This document shows, piece after piece, positions 42,041 to 52,769 of a stretch of DNA of 64,000 nt (position 1 is the first letter of the stretch; every line of letters begins with the position of its first letter). The stretch comes from Clusia tigrina (lineage: Eukaryota > Arthropoda > Insecta > Diptera > Clusiidae), in the NCBI GenBank assembly GCA_920105625.2, contig OV050031.1, positions 50,734,205 through 50,798,204 on the forward strand, read 5' to 3'. A program made the translations under genes and the position numbers. A model generated the notes under the pieces. That model worked only from the letters and a program-made list of their open reading frames with translations, ran no database searches and was not told the DNA's origin.

Positions 42041-42418
42041 AATCAATAAAAATGCACTCAGATGCCTTAACACAATTTTTAATATCTCGAAAAGTATTCA
42101 TTGTACGTTAATAATCAAGGGCTCATTTTACAGACAAAAACATGCGACATTCAAAAAAATTTTTTTTCTAAAATTTTCGATCAAGGATAATGTAAATAAA
42201 AATGGACTAAAATTTCCAAAGGATATATCTCGAAAATCAATGTTTTTAAAAATTTCAAAAAAATATATGTTAATTCTTATTATGTTTTGTACAAGTCTGC
42301 CAAATTTCAATGTGGAGTCTTTATTACAACATGAGTTATTCAGAAAAAAGCAGGCGAAGGTTTATGTATTTCATGAAATGTACCAAAATACAAAAAGGTG
42401 ACAAATTACAAAAAGAAG
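42009..42418 (+). repeat. 410-bp internal inverted arm, left, copy 1
   Basis: Runs from TTTCAGAATTATGGCC to ACAAAAAGAAG and is the reverse complement of 43910-44319. I saw four substitutions between the arms (at about 42146, 42203, 42241 and 42251), or about 99% identity. A frame of 122 codons is open in both arms. It is AT-rich, lysine-rich and mirrored by the inverted repeat, so I do not call it a gene. As RNA the two arms would form a 410-bp stem around the transposase fragments. Confidence 0.92.
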
Positions 42419-42544
42419 GACAAATCGAATGTAACGGAACTTTTTCGACTTTTCTTTGCTTAGACTCTTTTTCTCCATTGCTAAACCTTTAATAAAAAGT
42501 ACAACATAATGTATTATCATTATTAAACACTTAATTATAACATA
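42419..42544. other. Non-coding spacer between the left arm and the gene 3' end
   Basis: Unique AT-rich sequence of 126 bp between the left inverted arm and the transposase stop. It holds GACAAATCG, GTAACGG and a run of T-rich bases. I recognise no gene or signal here beyond the polyadenylation hexamers at its inner edge. The same spacer is at 52153-52278. Confidence 0.6.
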
Positions 42545-42554
42545 TTTATTTATT
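42545..42554 (-). terminator. Polyadenylation signals at the transposase stop, copy 1
   Basis: On the minus strand the stop codon lies inside AAATAAATAAA, giving two overlapping AATAAA hexamers (plus-strand TTTATT at 42545-42550 and 42549-42554). This fits a compact transposon gene whose message ends right after its stop. The site is short and the DNA is AT-rich, so chance is possible. Confidence 0.4.
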
Positions 42555-43035
42555 TCTGAAGGATTTCAATTACAAAATCTGCATCTGCCGAGAAACGCTT
42601 GACTAATTTTTTTTTATATACAGGTTCAATAGAATGCAGCTTTTGAGTTCCAGGAATAGTACGCAAATCTTTAAAACGAATTTTTAGAGTTAAAAACTCG
42701 AAATTACAGTTCAAAAGATTTTGCAGGCACCATTCATATAATTGTTTTGGAGTAGTTATTTGACCTTGTAATGGACGCTGTAAACTAGCTCGACGTGCCT
42801 CTCTCTTTACGATACCTCCAAGATCGTCACTTGGGCCTTTTCCATGGCTTGTTGCAAAAAAATGCCACTCAGCATTACATCCAAAATCTTCCATATGATA
42901 ACATAAATTGATAAAGTTCTTTTTATTTTTAAACTGGGCAGCACTACCGTCTGAAAAATACGTGATTTTCTTCGGGGTTGTTTTAAACTTTTTTCTCAAA
43001 AATACATTCAGGTGGCGATACCTATGTTTATTCCA
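42550..43035 (-). pseudogene. Transposase-like protein, C-terminal fragment, copy 1
   Basis: An open frame without its own start, running from about 43035 to the TAA at 42550 in a different frame from the upstream part, with which it overlaps by 28 bp. It contains YFSDGSAAQFKNKKNF, then WHFFATSHGKGPSDDLGG and VKREARRASLQ. The aspartate in SDG and the Gly/Lys-rich block resemble the later acidic motifs of an RNase H-type (DDE) transposase core, but I cannot assign the family. No ATG opens the frame before SDG; a TTG at 42999 is not a credible eukaryotic start. The preceding catalytic segment appears to be missing, so this is read as the 3' part of an internally deleted gene. Confidence 0.65.
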
Positions 43036-43889
43036 TCATGTCGTTCCTTGAATAAGGCGTACATTTCTCTTAAGTTTCCAAGCAAAAGTCTTTTATTTTT
43101 CCTCACTTTTGTACCATTTTCAAAAACAGACACGAAATCTTTCTGTCCGGGCATACACCTGCTGACGTCATCGGATTCAGAAAAGGATGTTACTAAACTG
43201 CTTGTCACTGGTGAAATTGGACTTCCCAGTTTTGGGTTAGGCGTACTCATCACACCCTTTGTTTCAACCAAATGCTTAACTTTTCGCGCGATATAGTTTG
43301 TAACCAGGAATTCTTCCTCAATTTTATGTATTGTCCAGCTTTTTGGTAAAATTGTTAGCAGTTGGATTTTCTCACTATTTTTTGTTAATGTTTTAAACTT
43401 TTCTTTTAATTGTTCTATTATTTCGGATTGTGGGCACATATGCGAAATTGATTGTGCTGAACCGTGGAAAATTTTGTCTTGAATCGAATCACTTATTTTC
43501 CTGCATTTTGCATCTCTGTACCGTTTTTGATGTAACTTCTTCTTTTTTATCGGAGATTGTTCCAGATACGGTAAAGATTGTTTTAATTTTGAAATAGCAA
43601 CTTCTTCCGTGCCTGACGCAATGTCATCTTCTTCCGTGCCTGACGCAATGTCATCGAAAGTATCTACATTTTCGTTTATGTCTGAACCTTCTTCCAAATT
43701 AGATTTATTAGATTTTTTCAGATGCGAAAATTTTATTCTACATGTCCCAAAAAATTTATTTGAGATCGTAATGTTTTTATCCTTAGTATACTGTAGCATC
43801 CATTCTTGGACTTGTCTTAAACTTTTATTGCACCCAGTGTGACCGGATTTTTTAAAAGGATTACAGCAAAATGTTGAATTGAATGGCAT
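43008..43889 (-). CDS. Transposase-like protein, N-terminal part, copy 1
   Basis: Encodes 293 residues from ATG at 43889. Visible parts: an N-terminal Cys/His cluster (C8, C9, H17, C20, then C50) that could bind zinc; a duplicated DDIASGTEE acidic segment at 79-96; a basic stretch KKKKLHQKRYRDAKCRK at about 115-131 that looks like a nuclear localisation signal; and a helix-turn-helix-like stretch at about 173-212 (LLTILPKSW..HKIEEEFLV..YIARKVKHL). A segment at 247-285 (MPGQKDFVSV...KNKRLLLGNLREMYALFK) follows. From memory this order resembles uncharacterised transposon proteins of insects and cnidarians. The frame stops after NIGIAT, about where the family usually continues into its catalytic region. 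Probably a DNA-binding remnant of a transposase; activity is unlikely. Confidence 0.7.
   Translation of the reverse strand: MPFNSTFCCNPFKKSGHTGCNKSLRQVQEWMLQYTKDKNITISNKFFGTCRIKFSHLKKSNKSNLEEGSDINENVDTFDDIASGTEEDDIASGTEEVAISKLKQSLPYLEQSPIKKKKLHQKRYRDAKCRKISDSIQDKIFHGSAQSISHMCPQSEIIEQLKEKFKTLTKNSEKIQLLTILPKSWTIHKIEEEFLVTNYIARKVKHLVETKGVMSTPNPKLGSPISPVTSSLVTSFSESDDVSRCMPGQKDFVSVFENGTKVRKNKRLLLGNLREMYALFKERHDGINIGIAT
43601..43654 (-). repeat. 27-bp tandem duplication inside the transposase gene, copy 1
   Basis: Two exact 27-bp copies (43601-43627 and 43628-43654) add nine residues, DDIASGTEE, in frame. The copies are identical, so the duplication is young compared with the gene. The same duplication is at 53335-53388 in the second element. 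Confidence 0.9.
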
Positions 43890-43909
43890 ATTTTTTATTT
43901 AAATACGGG

Positions 43910-44319
43910 CTTCTTTTTGTAATTTGTCACCTTTTTGTATTTTGGTACATTTCATGAAATACATAAACCTTCGCCTGCTTTTTTCTGAATAACTCATGTT
44001 GTAATAAAGACTCCACATTGAAATTTGGCAGACTTGTACAAAACATAATAAGAATTAACATATATTTTTTTGAAAATTTTAAAAATATTGATTTTCGAGA
44101 TATATCCTTTGGAAATTTTAGTCCTTTTTTATTTACATTATCCTTGATCGAAAATTTTAGAAAAAAAATTTTTTTGAATGGCGCATGTTTTTGTCTGTAA
44201 AATGAGCCCTTGATTATTAACGTACAATGAATACTTTTCGAGATATTAAAAATTGTGTTAAGGCATCTGAGTGCATTTTTATTGATTTTTGCCAACTTGG
44301 AATGGCCATAATTCTGAAA
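43910..44319 (-). repeat. 410-bp internal inverted arm, right, copy 1
   Basis: Partner of the left arm. It ends only 21 bp before the minus-strand start codon at 43889, so on this side the arm is the leader, and possibly the promoter region, of the transposase gene. The same sequence on the left faces the 3' end of the gene. Confidence 0.92.
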
Positions 44320-44349
44320 CTTTGAAGGCTATGTCTGAAAGTTGGCAAA
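44288..44349 (-). promoter_or_regulatory. Candidate transposase-binding dyad, right end, copy 1
   Basis: TTTGCCAACTT at 44288-44298 and AAGTTGGCAAA at 44339-44349, spaced 40 bp apart. Equivalent to the dyad at the left end, with an 8-bp longer spacer. The pair in the second element is at 54022-54083. Confidence 0.45.
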
Positions 44350-44431
44350 TATTATTGTGCCGATCCATAGATCATGTGTACAAAATCTTATCAAATTTGG
44401 AGGTGATGAGGCCAGAAATGTTAATATTTTC

Positions 44432-44456
44432 GGTTGATTTCATATGTTTTTACCCT
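44432..44456 (-). repeat. Terminal inverted repeat, right, copy 1
   Basis: 25 bp starting GGTTGATTTC and ending GTTTTTACCCT, the exact reverse complement of the left end. The satellite resumes directly with GATGCAACTT. Confidence 0.95.
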
Positions 44457-47400
44457 GATGCAACTTAAAAATTCACAAACTTTTATACTGTGCGTAATAT
44501 AACTATCAAAGTTTGCAACATTGAAATGCGGTAACTTTTTACTGGTGCGTCATAAAACCTCGAAATTTTGTGACAATAAAATTCTATTGTCTATTTGAAA
44601 TATCGGTAAAACAGGGCTACCCTTGAGTAAAAATCAAACACTGATGCAACTACAAAATTCACTAACTTTTATACTGTGAATAATATAAATATCAAAGTTT
44701 GCAACATTGAAATGCTGTAACTTTTTACTGGTGCTTCATAAAAACTTGAAATTTTGTGACAATAAAGTACTCTTGTCAATTTGAAATATCGGTAAAACAG
44801 TGCTTCCCTTGAATAAAAAATGAAACAATGATACAACTTCAAAGTTCAGTAACTTTTATACTGTGCGTAACAAAATTATCAAAGTTTGCAATATTGAAAT
44901 GCTGTAACTTTTTACTGGAGCGTCATAGTACCTTGAAATTTTGTGACAATAAAGTACTATTGTCAATTTAAAATATCGGTATAACAGTGCTACTTTTGAG
45001 TAAAAAATGAAACACTGATGCAACTTCAAAATTCACTAACTTTTATACTGTGCGTAATATAACTATCAAAGTTTGCAATATTGAAATGCTGTAACTTTTT
45101 ACTGGAGCGTCATAATACCTTAAAATTTTGTGACCATAAAGTACTATTGTCAATTTAAAAGATCGGAATAACAGTGCTTCCCTTGAGTAAAGAATGAAAC
45201 ACTGATGCAACTTAAAAATTCACAAACTTTTATACTGTGCGTAATATAACTATCAAAGTTTGCAACATTGAAATGCTATAACTTTTTACTGGTGCGTCAT
45301 AAGACCTTGAAATTTTGTGACAATAAAGAACTATAATCAATTTGAAATATCGGTATAATAGTGCTAATTTTGAGTAAAAGATGAACCAATGAAGCAACTT
45401 AAAAATTCACAAACTTTTATACTGTGCGTAATATAATTATCAAAGTTTGCAATATTGAAATGCTGTAACTTTTTACTGGAGCGTCATAAAACCTTGAAAT
45501 TTTGTGACAATAAAGTACTATTGTCAATTTAAAATTTCGGTATAACAGTGCTAACTTTTGAGTAAAAAATGAAACACTGAAGCAACTTAAAAATTCACTA
45601 ACTTTTATACTGTGTGTAATATAACTATCAAAGTTTGCAACATTGAAATGCTGTAACTTTTTACTGGTGCGTCATAAGAACTTGAAATTTTGTGACAATA
45701 AAGTACTCTTGTGAATTTGAAATATCGGTATAAAAGTAATTCCCTTGAGTAAAGAATGAAACACTGATGCAACTTAAAAATTCACAAACTTTTATACTGT
45801 GCGTAATATAACTATAAAAGTTTGCAAAAATGAAATGCTGTAACTTTTTATATGTGCGTCATAAGACCTTGAAATTTTTTGACAATAAAGTACTATTGTC
45901 AATTTAAAATATCGGTATAACAGTGCTACCTTTGAGTAAAAAATAAAACACTGATGCAACTTCAAAATTCATTAAATTTTATACTGTGCGAAATGTAACT
46001 ATCACAGTTTGCAACATTGAAATGCTGTAACTTTTTACTGGAGCGTCATAAAACTTCGAAATTTTGTGACAATAAAATTCTATTGTCTATTTGAAATATC
46101 GGTAAAACAGGGCTACCCTTGAGTAAAAATCAAACACTGATGCAACTACAAAATTCACTAACTTTTATACTGTGAATAATATAACTATCAAAGTTTGCAA
46201 CATTGAAATGCTGTAACTTTTTACTGGAGCGTCATAAGACCTTGAAATTTTGTGATAATAATGTACTATTGTCAATTTGAGATATCGGTATAACAGTGCT
46301 ACTTTTGCGTAAAAATGAAACACTGATGAAACTTCAAAATTCACTAACTTTTATACTGTGCGTAATATAATTATCAAAGTTTGCAACATTGAAATGCTGT
46401 AACTTTTTACTGGTGCGTCATAAAACCTCGAAATTTTGTGACAATAAAATTCTATTGTCAATTTGAAATATCGGTAAAACCGTGCTACAATTGAGTAAAA
46501 AATGAAACTCTGATGCAACTACAAAATTCAATAACTTTTATACTGTGCGAAATATAACTATCAAAGTTTGCAACATTGATATGCTGTAACTTTTTACTGG
46601 TGCGTCATAAGAACTTGAAATTTTGTGACAATAAAGTACTCTTGTCAATTTGAAATATCGGTATAACAGTGCTTCCCTTGAGTAAAGAATGAAACACTGA
46701 TGGAACTTAAAAATTCTCAAACTTTTATACTGTGCGTAATATAACTATCAAAGTTTGGAACATTGAAATGCTGTAACTTTTTACATGTGCGTCATAAGAC
46801 CTTGAAAATTTTTGACAATAAAGTACTATTATCAATTTAAAATATCGGTATAACAGTGCTACCTTTGAGTAAAAAAATGAAACACTGATGCAACTTAAAA
46901 ATTCACTAACTTTTATGCTGTGCGTAATATTATTATCAAAGTTTGCAACATTGAAATGCTGTAACTTTTTACTGGAGCGTCATAAGACCTTGAAATTTTG
47001 TGATAATAATGTACTATTGTCAATTTGAGATATCGGTATAACAGTGCTACCCTTGCGTAAAAATGAAACACTGATGCAACTTCAAAATTCACTAACTTTT
47101 ATACTGTGCGTAATATAACTATCAAAGTTTGCAACATTATACAATAAAGTACTATTGTCAATTTAAAATATCGGTATAACAGTGCTATCTTTGAGTAAAA
47201 AATGAAACACTGATGCAACTTAAAAATTCACTAAGTTTTATACTGTGCGTTATATAACTATCAAAGTTTGGAACATTGCAATGCTGTAACTTTTTACTGG
47301 TGCGTCATAAGAACTTAAAATTTTGTGACAATAAAGTACTCTTGTCAATTTGAAATATCGGTATAACAGTGCTACCCTTGAGTAAAAATGAAACACTGAT

Positions 47401-50400
47401 GAAACTTCAAAATTCACTAACTTTTATACTGTGCGTAATATAAGTATCAAAGTTTGCAACATTGAAATGCTGTAACTTTTTACTGGTGCGTCATAAGAAC
47501 TTGAAATTTTGTGACAGTAAAGTACTCTTGTCAATTTGAAATATCGGTATAACAGTGCTTCCCTTGATTAAAGAATGAAACACTGATGCAACTTAAAAAT
47601 TCACAAACTTTTATACTGTGCGTAATATAACTATCAAAGTATGCAACATTGAAATGCGGTAACTTTTTACTGGTGCATCATAAAACCTCGAAATTTTGTG
47701 ACAATAAAATTCTATTATCTATTTGAGATATCGGTAAAACAGGGCTACCCTTGAGTAAAAATCAAACACTGATGCAACTACAAAATTCACTAACTTTTAT
47801 ACTGTGAATAATATAACTTTCAAAGTTTGCAACATTGAAATGCTGTAACTTTTTACTGGAGCGCATTAGACCTTGAAATTTTGTGATAATAATGTACTAT
47901 TGTCAATTTGAGATATCGGTATAACAGTGCTACCCTTGCGTAAAAATGAAACACTGATGAAACTTCAAAATTCACTAACTTTTATACTGTGCGTAATATA
48001 CCTATCAAAGTTTGCAACACTGAAATACTGTAACTTTTTACTGGTGCGTCATAAAACCTCGAAATTTTGTGACAATAAAATTCTATTGTCAATTTGAAAT
48101 ATCGGTAAAACCGTGCTACACTTGAGTAAAAAATGAAACACTGATGCAACTACAAAATTCAATAACTTTTATACTGTGTGAAATATAACTATCAAAGTTT
48201 GCAACATTGAAATGCTGTCATTTTTTATTGGTGCGTCATACCTATCAAAGTTTGCAACATTGAAATGCTGTAACTTTTTACTGGTGCTTCATAAAAACTT
48301 GAAATTTGGTGACAATAAAGTACTATTGTCAATTTGACATATCGGTATAACAGTCCTTCCCTTGAGTAAAAAATGAAACAATGATACAACTTCAAAGTTC
48401 ACTAACTTTTATACTGTGCGTAACAAAACTATCAAAGTTTGCAATATTGAAATGCTGTAACTTTTTACTGGAGCGTCATAGTACCTTGAAATTTTGTGAC
48501 AATAAAGTACTATTGTCAATTTAAAATATCGGTATAACAGTGCTACTTTTGAGTAAAAAATGAAACACTGATGCAACTTCAAAATTCACTAACTTTTATA
48601 CTGTGCGAAATATAACTATCAAAGTTTGCAACATTGAAATGCTGTAACTTTTTACTGGTGCATCATAAGAACTTGAAATTTTGTGACAGTAAAGTACTCT
48701 TGTCAATTTGAAATATCGGTATAACAGTGCTTCCCTTGATTAAAGAATGAAACACTGATGCAACTTAAAAATTCACAAACTTTTATACTGTGCGTAATAT
48801 AACTATCAAAGTTTGCAACATTGAAATGCGGTAACTTTTTACTGGTGCGTCATAAAACCTCGAAATTTTGTGACAATAAAATTCTATTGTCTATTTGAAA
48901 TATCGGTAAAACAGTGCTACCCTTGAGTAAAAATCAAACACTGATGCAACTACAAAATTCACTAACTTTTATACTGTGCGTAATATTATTTTCAAAGTTT
49001 GCAACATTGAAATGCTGTAACTTTTTACTGGAGCGTCATAAGACCTTGAAATTTTGTGATAATATTGTACTATTGTCAATTTGAGATATCGGTATAACAG
49101 TGCTACCCTTGCGTAAAAATGAAACACTGATGAAACTTCAAAATTCACTAACTTTTATACTGTGCGTAATATAATTATCAAAGTTTGCAACATTGAAATG
49201 CTGTAAATTTTTACTGGTGCGTCATAAAACCTCGAAATTTTGTGACAATAAAATTCTATTGTCAATTTGAAATATCGGTAAAACCGTGCTACACTTGAGT
49301 AAAAAATGAAACACTGATGCAACTACAAAATTCAATAACTTTTATACTGTGTGAAATATAACTATCAAAGTTTGCAACGTTGAAATGCTGTCATTTTTTA
49401 TTGGTGCGTCATACCTATCAAAATTTGCAACATTGAAATGCTGTAACTTTTTACTGGTGCTTCATAAAAACTTGAAATTTTGTGACAATAAAGTACTATT
49501 GTCAATTTGAGATATCGGTATAAGAGTGCTTCCCTTGAGTAAAAAATGAAACAATGATACAACTTCAAAGTTCACTAACTTTTATACTGTGCGTAGAAAA
49601 CTATCAAAGTTTGCAATATTGAAATGCTGTAACTTTTTACTGGAGCGTCATAGTACCTTGAAATTTTGTGACAATAAAGTACTATTGTCAATTTAAAATA
49701 TCGGTATAACAGGGCTACTTTTGAGTAAAAAATGAAACACTGATGCAACTTCAAAATTCACTAACTTTTATACTGTGCGTAATATAACTATCAAAGTTTG
49801 CAATATTGAAATGCAGTAACTTTTTACTGGAGCGTCATAATACCTTAAAATTTTGTGACAATAAAGTACTATTGTCTATTTAATAGATCGGTATAACAGT
49901 GCTACCTTTGAGTAAAAAAAATTAAACACTGATGCAACTTCAAAATTCACTAAATTTTATACTGTGCGTAATATAACTATCAAAGTTTGCAACATTGAAA
50001 TGCTGTAACTTTTTACTGGTCCGTCATAAGAACTTGAAATTTTGTGACAATAAAGTACTCTTGTCAATTTGATATATCGGTATAACAGTGCTACCCTTGA
50101 GTAAAAATGAAACACTGATGAAACTTCAAAATTCACTAACTTTTATACTGTGCGTAATATAACTATCAAAGTTTGCGACATTGAAATGCTGTAAATTTTT
50201 ACTGGTGCGTCATAAGAACTTGAAATTTTGTGACAGTAAAGTACTCTTGTCAATTTGAAATATCGGTATAACAGTGCTTCCCTTGATTAAAGAATGAAAC
50301 ACTGATGCAACTTAAAATTTCACAAACTTTTATACTGTGCGTAATATAACTATCAAAGTTTGCAACATTGAAATGCGGTAAGTTTTTACTGGTGCGTCAT

Positions 50401-51613
50401 AAAACCTCGAAATTTTGTGACAATAAAATTCTATTGTCTATTTGAAATATCGGTAAAACAGGGCTACCCTTGAGTAAAAATCAAACACTGATGCAACTAC
50501 AAAATTCACTAACTTTTATACTGTGAATAATATAACTATCAAAGTTTGCAACATTGAAATGCTGTAACTTTTTACTGGTGCTTCATAAAAACTTGAAATT
50601 TTGTGACAATAAAGTACTCTTGTCAATTTGAAATATCGGTAAAACAGTGCTTCCCCTGAGTAAAAAATGAAACAATGATACAACTTCAAAGTTCACTAAC
50701 TTTTATACTGTGCGTAACAAAATTATCAAAGTTTGCAATATTGAAATGCTGTAACTTTTTACTGGAGCGTCATAGTACCTTGAAATTTTGTCACAATAAA
50801 GTACTATTGTCAATTTAAAATATCGGTATAACAGTGCTACTTTTGAGTAAAAAATGAAACACTGATGCAACTTCAAAATTCACTAACTTTTATACTGTGC
50901 GTAATATAACTATCAAAGTTTGCAATATTGAAATGCTGTAACTTTTTACTGGAGCGTCATAATACCTTAAAATTTTGTGACCATAAAGTACTATTGTCAA
51001 TTTAAAAGATCGGTATAACAGTGCTACCTTTGAAAAAAAAAATTAAACACTGAAGCAACTTCAAAATTCACTAAATTTTATACTGTGCGTAATATAACTA
51101 TCAAAGTTTGCAATATTGAAATGCTGTAACTTTTTACTGGAGCGTCATAATACCTTAAAATTTTGTAACCATAAAGTACTATTGTCAATTTAAAAGATCG
51201 GTATAACAGTGCTACCTTTGAGCAAAAAATTAAACACTGATGCAACTTCAAAATTCACTAAATTTTATACTGTGCGTAATATAACTATCAAAGTTTGCAA
51301 CATTGAAATGCTGTAACTTTTCCTTGGAGTGTCATAAGAACTTGAAATTTTGTGACAATAATGTACTCTTGTCAATTTGAAATATCGGTATAACAGTGCT
51401 ACCCTTGAGTAAAAATGAAACACTGATGAAACTTCAAAATTCACTAACTTTTATACTGTGCGTAATATAACTATCAAAGTTTGCAACATTGAAATGCTGT
51501 AAATTTTTACTGGTGCGTCATAAAAACTTGAAATTTTGTGACAGTAAAGTACTCTTGTCAATTTGAAATATCGGTATAACAGTGCTTCCCTTGATTAAAG
51601 AATGAAACACTGA
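44457..51613. repeat. 187-bp satellite array between the two transposon copies
   Basis: About 38 monomers in the same orientation as the rest, with no genes. It holds the right part of composite unit 1 and the left part of composite unit 2. Notable variants are a monomer of 139 bp at 47119-47257 (48 bp lost, leaving CAACATTATACAATAAAG) and two 53-bp stubs ending at CCTATC 48241 and 49414. Confidence 0.93.
47119..47257. repeat. 139-bp truncated monomer
   Basis: A monomer that lost 48 bp between CAACATT and ACAATAAAG. The same junction (CATTATACAATAAAG) is at 56869 in the second composite unit, so the deletion preceded that duplication. Confidence 0.85.
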
Positions 51614-51638
51614 AGGGTAAAAACATATGAAATCAACC
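51614..51638 (+). repeat. Terminal inverted repeat, left, copy 2
   Basis: Identical to the left terminal repeat of the first element, following the satellite bases AAACACTGA. Confidence 0.95.
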
Positions 51639-51742
51639 AATGAGTTGACCGCACCGATTTCGAATTGGATGAAATATGGTACGAAGGGAAAGTTAAACAT
51701 AATAATAGCGTTTGCCAACTTTCAGTGTCCTAGCTCTCGTAC

Positions 51743-52152
51743 TTTCAGAATTATGGCCATTCCAAGTTGGCAAAAATCAATAAAAATGCACTCAGATGCC
51801 TTAACACAATTTTTAATATCTCGAAAAGTATTCATTGTACGTTAATAATCAAGGGCTCATTTTACAGACAAAAACATGCGACATTCAAAAAAATTTTTTT
51901 TCTAAAATTTTCGATCAAGGATAATGTAAATAAAAATGGACTAAAATTTCCAAAGGATATATCTCGAAAATCAATGTTTTTAAAAATTTCAAAAAAATAT
52001 ATGTTAATTCTTATTATGTTTTGTACAAGTCTGCCAAATTTCAATGTGGAGTCTTTATTACAACATGAGTTATTCAGAAAAAAGCAGGCGAAGGTTTATG
52101 TATTTCATGAAATGTACCAAAATACAAAAAGGTGACAAATTACAAAAAGAAG
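51743..52152 (+). repeat. 410-bp internal inverted arm, left, copy 2
   Basis: Same as the left arm of the first element at a 9734-bp offset, and reverse complement of 53644-54053 with the same four substitutions. Confidence 0.92.
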
Positions 52153-52278
52153 GACAAATCGAATGTAACGGAACTTTTTCGACTTTTCTTTGCTTAGACT
52201 CTTTTTCTCCATTGCTAAACCTTTAATAAAAAGTACAACATAATGTATTATCATTATTAAACACTTAATTATAACATA

Positions 52279-52288
52279 TTTATTTATT
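52279..52288 (-). terminator. Polyadenylation signals at the transposase stop, copy 2
   Basis: Same doubled AATAAA on the minus strand as in the first element, overlapping the stop codon. Confidence 0.4.
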
Positions 52289-52769
52289 TCTGAAGGATTT
52301 CAATTACAAAATCTGCATCTGCCGAGAAACGCTTGACTAATTTTTTTTTATATACAGGTTCAATAGAATGCAGCTTTTGAGTTCCAGGAATAGTACGCAA
52401 ATCTTTAAAACGAATTTTTAGAGTTAAAAACTCGAAATTACAGTTCAAAAGATTTTGCAGGCACCATTCATATAATTGTTTTGGAGTAGTTATTTGACCT
52501 TGTAATGGACGCTGTAAACTAGCTCGACGTGCCTCTCTCTTTACGATACCTCCAAGATCGTCACTTGGGCCTTTTCCATGGCTTGTTGCAAAAAAATGCC
52601 ACTCAGCATTACATCCAAAATCTTCCATATGATAACATAAATTGATAAAGTTCTTTTTATTTTTAAACTGGGCAGCACTACCGTCTGAAAAATACGTGAT
52701 TTTCTTCGGGGTTGTTTTAAACTTTTTTCTCAAAAATACATTCAGGTGGCGATACCTATGTTTATTCCA
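52284..52769 (-). pseudogene. Transposase-like protein, C-terminal fragment, copy 2
   Basis: Same open frame as 42550-43035, identical in translation, with the SDG-x4-FKNKKNF and WHFFATSHGKG blocks and the stop at 52284. Lacks a start codon and lies out of frame with the upstream part. Its 3' end carries the same overlapping AATAAA hexamers. Confidence 0.65.

Larger units (their letters stand above)
41880..44456 (-). mobile_element. DNA transposon with long inverted repeats, copy 1 (defective)
   Basis: A 2577-bp insertion of unique sequence inside one satellite monomer. It is bounded by perfect 25-bp inverted repeats beginning AGGGTAAAAACATATG. Further in are 410-bp inverted arms about 99% identical to each other. 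The centre encodes a minus-strand transposase-like gene split into two frames. The flanks are CACTGA on the left and GATGCAAC on the right. Empty equivalents nearby (for example 47566-47600) read CACTGATGCAAC, so the duplicated target is probably the 2 bp GA. A 4-bp reading, TGAA against TGAT, needs one mismatch. Cut-and-paste class II type is supported; the superfamily is not. The broken gene argues that this copy cannot move without help. Confidence 0.93.
40052..49784. repeat. 9.73-kb composite HOR, copy 1 (contains a transposon)
   Basis: About 38 satellite monomers plus the 2577-bp transposon, repeated directly by the segment that follows. Matching points lie 9733 bp apart at the left (TAGATCGG at 40151 and 49884), 9734 bp apart across the transposon and 9733 bp apart again further right (CCTATC at 48241 and 57974). 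The changes are single-A run-length differences near 40181 and 46871. The exact unit edge cannot be fixed to better than about 60 bp because the flanks are themselves satellite. The position order shows a tandem duplication. Confidence 0.9.

Noticed and set aside
42033..42401. 122-codon frame in the left inverted arm, and its mirror at 43927-44295
   Set aside because: The two arms are about 99% identical inverted copies, so two matching frames are one observation. The peptide is low-complexity and Lys/Asn/Ile-rich as expected from AT-rich DNA, and the four differences include three or four amino-acid changes, with no sign of purifying selection.
42550..42999. Translation of the C-terminal fragment from TTG at 42999
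   Set aside because: A TTG start has no support in a eukaryotic nuclear gene; the frame is open further upstream to about 43035 and is better read as the 3' part of a broken gene.
43012..43842. Plus-strand frames of 94 and 77 codons across the transposase gene, and the 60-72 codon frames at 41784-42492
   Set aside because: They overlap the longer minus-strand transposase frame or the inverted arms and show no domain. They are shadow frames.
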